From assembly GCA_963789175.1 (NCBI GenBank), contig CAWBJO010000003.1, positions 1-64,000 on the forward strand: DNA of 64,000 nt. The letters are read 5' to 3'. Both the position numbers and the translations under genes were made by a program. The first letter of the stretch is position 1; each line of letters starts with the position of its first letter. Below the pieces are notes generated by a model that was not told the DNA's origin, did not search any database, and saw nothing but the letters and a program-made list of their open reading frames with translations. The stretch is from CAWBJO01 sp963789175 (GTDB taxonomy: Bacteria > Pseudomonadota > Alphaproteobacteria > Rhizobiales > Aestuariivirgaceae). Positions 61,628 through 64,000 of this stretch are shown piece by piece.

Positions 61628-62683
61628 TCACCGCCCTTCTCCGAACCGGCGCCCGAATTCCGCCAGGCGGCTCTTGAACGCCGGATGGTCAAGCACCCGC
61701 CGGCTCACCACGCCGCGCGGCACGCGGCCATGCTGGACGTCGAGCACCGCACGGACATCCGCCGCGCCGTTGCCGGCAAAGCACTGGTCGGTCCAGCAGA
61801 GGGCGTGCGGCGTCACGATCACGTTGTCGAGGCCGAGGAGCGGGTCGTCGGCGGCCGGCGGTTCGGTCTCGAACACGTCGAGTCCGGCCCCGGCGATCCG
61901 TCCGGCGGCGAGGACATCGGTCAGCGCTTTCTGGTCGACGATTGGCCCGCGGGCGGTGTTGATGAAGTAGGCGGTCGGCTTCATGAGCGCCAGGCGCTCA
62001 GCATTCACCAAATGGTGTGTGGCGGGAGCCAATGGACAGTTGACGGTGAGGACATCGGAGCGGCGGAAGACATCTTCGAGCCCGACGAGCTCGACGCCGA
62101 GATCGGCGGCGACCGCCTTGTCGGCGAAGGGATCGTGGGCGATGAACTTCATGTCGAATGGTTTCGCCAGGCGGAACATCTCGGCCCCGATGTTCCCTAT
62201 GCCGAGGGAGCCCAGCGTCAACCCGACGAGGCCGATACCCATGTGCTCGGCACGCTTGTTGAACCCGGCGGGGCCGGAGCGGGTGAGTCGATCCTTCACC
62301 ATGAGCTTGCCGGTCAGGGCCAGCATGAGGGTGATGATCGATGCGGCGACGGGGCGGCGCACGCCGTCGGGCGTAATCACCACGGCAATGCCGGCATCGG
62401 CGCAGGCCTCGACGTCGACGTTGTCGAAGCCGACACCGAAGCGGGCGACGACGGCAAGGCGGCCGTTCTGGTGGATGCTCTCCTTAGCGAAGCGGGGAAC
62501 AAGAAGGATGAGGGCGTCGAAATCGGCGATCTGGCGGGCTTCGATGGGATTTGCGGCGGCGAGGAACTCCACCTCGACATTCGGTGCGGCCCGCAGGGGA
62601 GCGAGGTCGAAATCCGGGAAGGTCGGCGAGCCGTCGGGCTTCCTGAAATCTCCGGAGAGGGCCACGCGAAACTTATCAGCCAT
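61628..62683 (-). CDS. D-isomer-specific 2-hydroxyacid dehydrogenase
   Basis: 351 aa NAD-dependent oxidoreductase. Nucleotide loop GLTLGSLGIGNIGAEMFRLA, catalytic Arg in VARFGVGFDNVD, then FINTARGPIVDQKALTDVL, Glu in GLDVFETEPP and the histidine region VIVTPHALCWTD. It would interconvert a 2-hydroxy and 2-keto acid in the operon's pathway. Start at 62683, 8 nt after the aldolase stop. The very long frame upstream (to 63592) runs through the aldolase and is not real. Confidence 0.9.
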   Translation of the reverse strand: MADKFRVALSGDFRKPDGSPTFPDFDLAPLRAAPNVEVEFLAAANPIEARQIADFDALILLVPRFAKESIHQNGRLAVVARFGVGFDNVDVEACADAGIAVVITPDGVRRPVAASIITLMLALTGKLMVKDRLTRSGPAGFNKRAEHMGIGLVGLTLGSLGIGNIGAEMFRLAKPFDMKFIAHDPFADKAVAADLGVELVGLEDVFRRSDVLTVNCPLAPATHHLVNAERLALMKPTAYFINTARGPIVDQKALTDVLAAGRIAGAGLDVFETEPPAADDPLLGLDNVIVTPHALCWTDQCFAGNGAADVRAVLDVQHGRVPRGVVSRRVLDHPAFKSRLAEFGRRFGEGR

Positions 62684-62691
62684 CGCCGCCC

Positions 62692-63501
62692 TCACCTGGC
62701 CTTGGCCTTGCACTTGTCGCGCAGCTTGCCGATCGCCTCGGCGAGCGCGTTGTGGAGGACCCACACGTCGCCGGAATAGCACACGAAATCGAAACCCTGG
62801 GCATAGATCTCGATGCCCAGCTCGACCGTCGGCACGAGGCGGCCGAGCGCCTTCTTGTGGCGGCGCGTCGCGGCGACGACGTCCTCGATGGCCTTCCTGA
62901 ACTTGCGATGCCCGAACTCGCCCGGAATTCCAAGCGACACGGAGAGATCGAAGTGGCCGACCCACAGGCAGTCGACGCCGTCCATGGCGGCGATGGCGTC
63001 GGCATTTCGCACGCCCTCCTCCGTCTCGATCTGGCAGAAGAGAGCGGTGCGGTCGTTGGCGGCGGCGAGCTTCTCGGCGACGGGACCGCCGCGATAGCGG
63101 TCGTGGGCGACCTGAAGCGCCACGCCGCGCTTTCCTTCCGGATAGTATTTCATGGAATCGAGAATGGAGCGCGCCTCGTCGGGATTGCCGACCATCGGCA
63201 CCATCAGGCCCTCCGCCCCCATGTCGCAGGCCCGCGCGATGTGGTGATACTCCTTCGAGGGCACACGGACGATCGGCGGGATGCCGCCCGCCTCCAGGTA
63301 ACGGATGGCGCTCTTGGCCGTCTCGAAACCGAAGCCGGAATGCTCCATGTCGAAAAGCGCGAACTCGCAACCGGCCGACTTCAGTATGTGGCCGATGCCG
63401 GGCGTCGCGAATTCGACCAGGAAGTGGCCGAGCTTGACGTTCTTCGTCTTCGCCATCGCCCGCAAGCCCGTACCAGCCATGCCGTTCCCCGCTTTCTTCA
63501 T
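62692..63501 (-). CDS. HpcH/HpaI family aldolase
   Basis: 269 aa class II (metal-dependent) aldolase of 2-keto acids: LGHFLVEFATPGIGHILKSA, FALFDMEHSGFG, VPMVGNPDEARSILDSMKY, FCQIETEEGVRNADAIAAMD and GVDCLWVGHFDLSVSLGIPG. It cleaves 4-hydroxy-2-keto acids to pyruvate plus an aldehyde. ATGA overlap with the ABM gene upstream. Together with the 2-hydroxyacid dehydrogenase it suggests that the sugar acid is turned into a 2-keto acid and split. Confidence 0.9.
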   Translation of the reverse strand: MKKAGNGMAGTGLRAMAKTKNVKLGHFLVEFATPGIGHILKSAGCEFALFDMEHSGFGFETAKSAIRYLEAGGIPPIVRVPSKEYHHIARACDMGAEGLMVPMVGNPDEARSILDSMKYYPEGKRGVALQVAHDRYRGGPVAEKLAAANDRTALFCQIETEEGVRNADAIAAMDGVDCLWVGHFDLSVSLGIPGEFGHRKFRKAIEDVVAATRRHKKALGRLVPTVELGIEIYAQGFDFVCYSGDVWVLHNALAEAIGKLRDKCKAKAR

Positions 63502-63812
63502 CGTTTGGCGTCCGAACCTTCGAGGACGAGATCATGCGTCGTGACCGTCTTCCCGACGACATGCGGCGCGCTTGCGGAATCGAAAGCCGCAAAGTGGGGC
63601 GTGCGCGTGTGAGCGTCGAAGGCCTGGCGGTCGTCGTAGATCTCGTAGAGGAAGACGCGGTCGGCGCCGTCGGTCGGCTCCATCACGTCGAAACGCCGGC
63701 AACCCGGCTCGTCGCGGCACGACGCCCTGGCATTCTCATCGATGAGGCGCAGGAAGGCGGACTTGGTGCCCGGGCGCAAGCGGAAGTCGACCATGACGAC
63801 GTAGCCCGTCAT
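63498..63812 (-). CDS. Antibiotic biosynthesis monooxygenase (ABM) domain protein
   Basis: 104 aa dimeric ferredoxin-like fold: VVMVDFRLRPGTKSAFLRLI, EPGCRRFDVMEPTDGADRVF, YEIYDDRQAFDAHTRTPHF. Proteins like this (YgiN/LsrG type) act as monooxygenases, isomerases or chaperone-like adaptors in catabolic operons. ATGA overlaps at both ends, with the GntR gene and with the aldolase gene. Confidence 0.88.
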   Translation of the reverse strand: MTGYVVMVDFRLRPGTKSAFLRLIDENARASCRDEPGCRRFDVMEPTDGADRVFLYEIYDDRQAFDAHTRTPHFAAFDSASAPHVVGKTVTTHDLVLEGSDAKR

Positions 63813-64000
63813 GCGTCCCCTCCCGACACGCGCGCATAGAGGCCGGATACCTGTTCGAGATGGGCGCGCATCTCGCGCTCGGCACGGACCGGGTCGCGGG
63901 CGACGACGGCTTCGCAGATCGCGGCGTGGGCGGCGTAGGCGACGCGGATCTGCCCCGGCTCGCCGAGGGTGGTGGTGCGCTGGTCCTTCAGCCATTCGAA
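63809..64000 (-). CDS. GntR-family (FCD) transcriptional regulator, C-terminal end only
   Basis: Frame open from the window edge to a TGA at 63809-63811, 63 residues. It ends with an FCD-domain helix set: YAAHAAICEAVVARDPVRAE, then MRAHLEQVSGLYARVSGG. FCD regulators bind sugar acids or similar ligands, and this one probably represses the operon it leads, overlapping the ABM start by 4 nt. The DNA-binding domain lies beyond 64000. Confidence 0.85.
   Translation of the reverse strand, partial: FEWLKDQRTTTLGEPGQIRVAYAAHAAICEAVVARDPVRAEREMRAHLEQVSGLYARVSGGDA

Noticed and set aside
1..64000. Insertion sequences or transposase fragments
   Set aside because: No transposase-like protein or paired terminal inverted repeats with target duplications were recognised anywhere in the window.

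Overview
The window is high-GC DNA (mid-60s percent by eye) with dense, same-strand operons and many 1-4 nt gene overlaps. Its gene order is characteristic of Alphaproteobacteria, order Hyphomicrobiales (Rhizobiales): trpA-accD-folC-trxA, addA-addB-murU-tsaE/amgK-divL-ahcY, ptsH-EIIA-hprK-chvG-chvI, then pckA. I cannot name a genus.

Layout. (1) 1-3059: 3' end of trpA, accD, folC, and trxA on the opposite strand. (2) 3188-16262: an accessory block lying between trxA and addA, which I believe are normally adjacent in this order. It holds a minus-strand five-gene operon (LysR regulator, type I secretion ABC exporter, HlyD-type adaptor, GT4 glycosyltransferase, HTH regulator), a divergent paralogous HTH regulator, and a ~5.8 kb gene for a giant RTX calcium-binding protein, the obvious export substrate. 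The RTX gene carries a tight cluster of frameshifts. (3) 16314-40658: core genes for recombinational repair (addAB), cell-wall sugar recycling (murU, amgK domain), tRNA modification (tsaE domain), cell-cycle signalling (divL, with a tyrosine in place of the phospho-histidine), the methyl cycle (ahcY with a candidate operator), the nitrogen-type PTS, the ChvG/ChvI acid-response system, pckA, polA, an acyltransferase and an exported protein. (4) 40770-41715: a quinone-reductase-like flavoprotein and tRNA-Arg(CCG). (5) 41716 to about 49100: a visibly lower-GC stretch directly downstream of the tRNA, with small membrane proteins, pxpABC (5-oxoprolinase), a large SARP-like TPR regulator and several small proteins. 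It looks horizontally acquired, but no integrase or att repeat was found. (6) 49201-54153: APC permease, MOSC protein, a HIRAN-like membrane-anchored protein and a DenD-like dehydrogenase. (7) 54138-64000: a long minus-strand catabolic operon. It runs from a GntR/FCD regulator (cut by the window edge) through a small monooxygenase-like protein, an HpcH/HpaI aldolase, a D-2-hydroxyacid dehydrogenase, a complete ABC sugar importer, a probable D-apionate lactonase and a hydroxypyruvate-isomerase-like protein. It probably serves uptake and breakdown of a branched-chain or acidic sugar.

How the parts work together. Block 2 looks like a self-contained, doubly regulated secretion system for one RTX giant, possibly with glycosylation. 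Block 7 looks like a substrate-inducible uptake and degradation unit. The rest is largely chromosomal housekeeping. All family assignments come from reading motifs and recalling family members; no searches were run.
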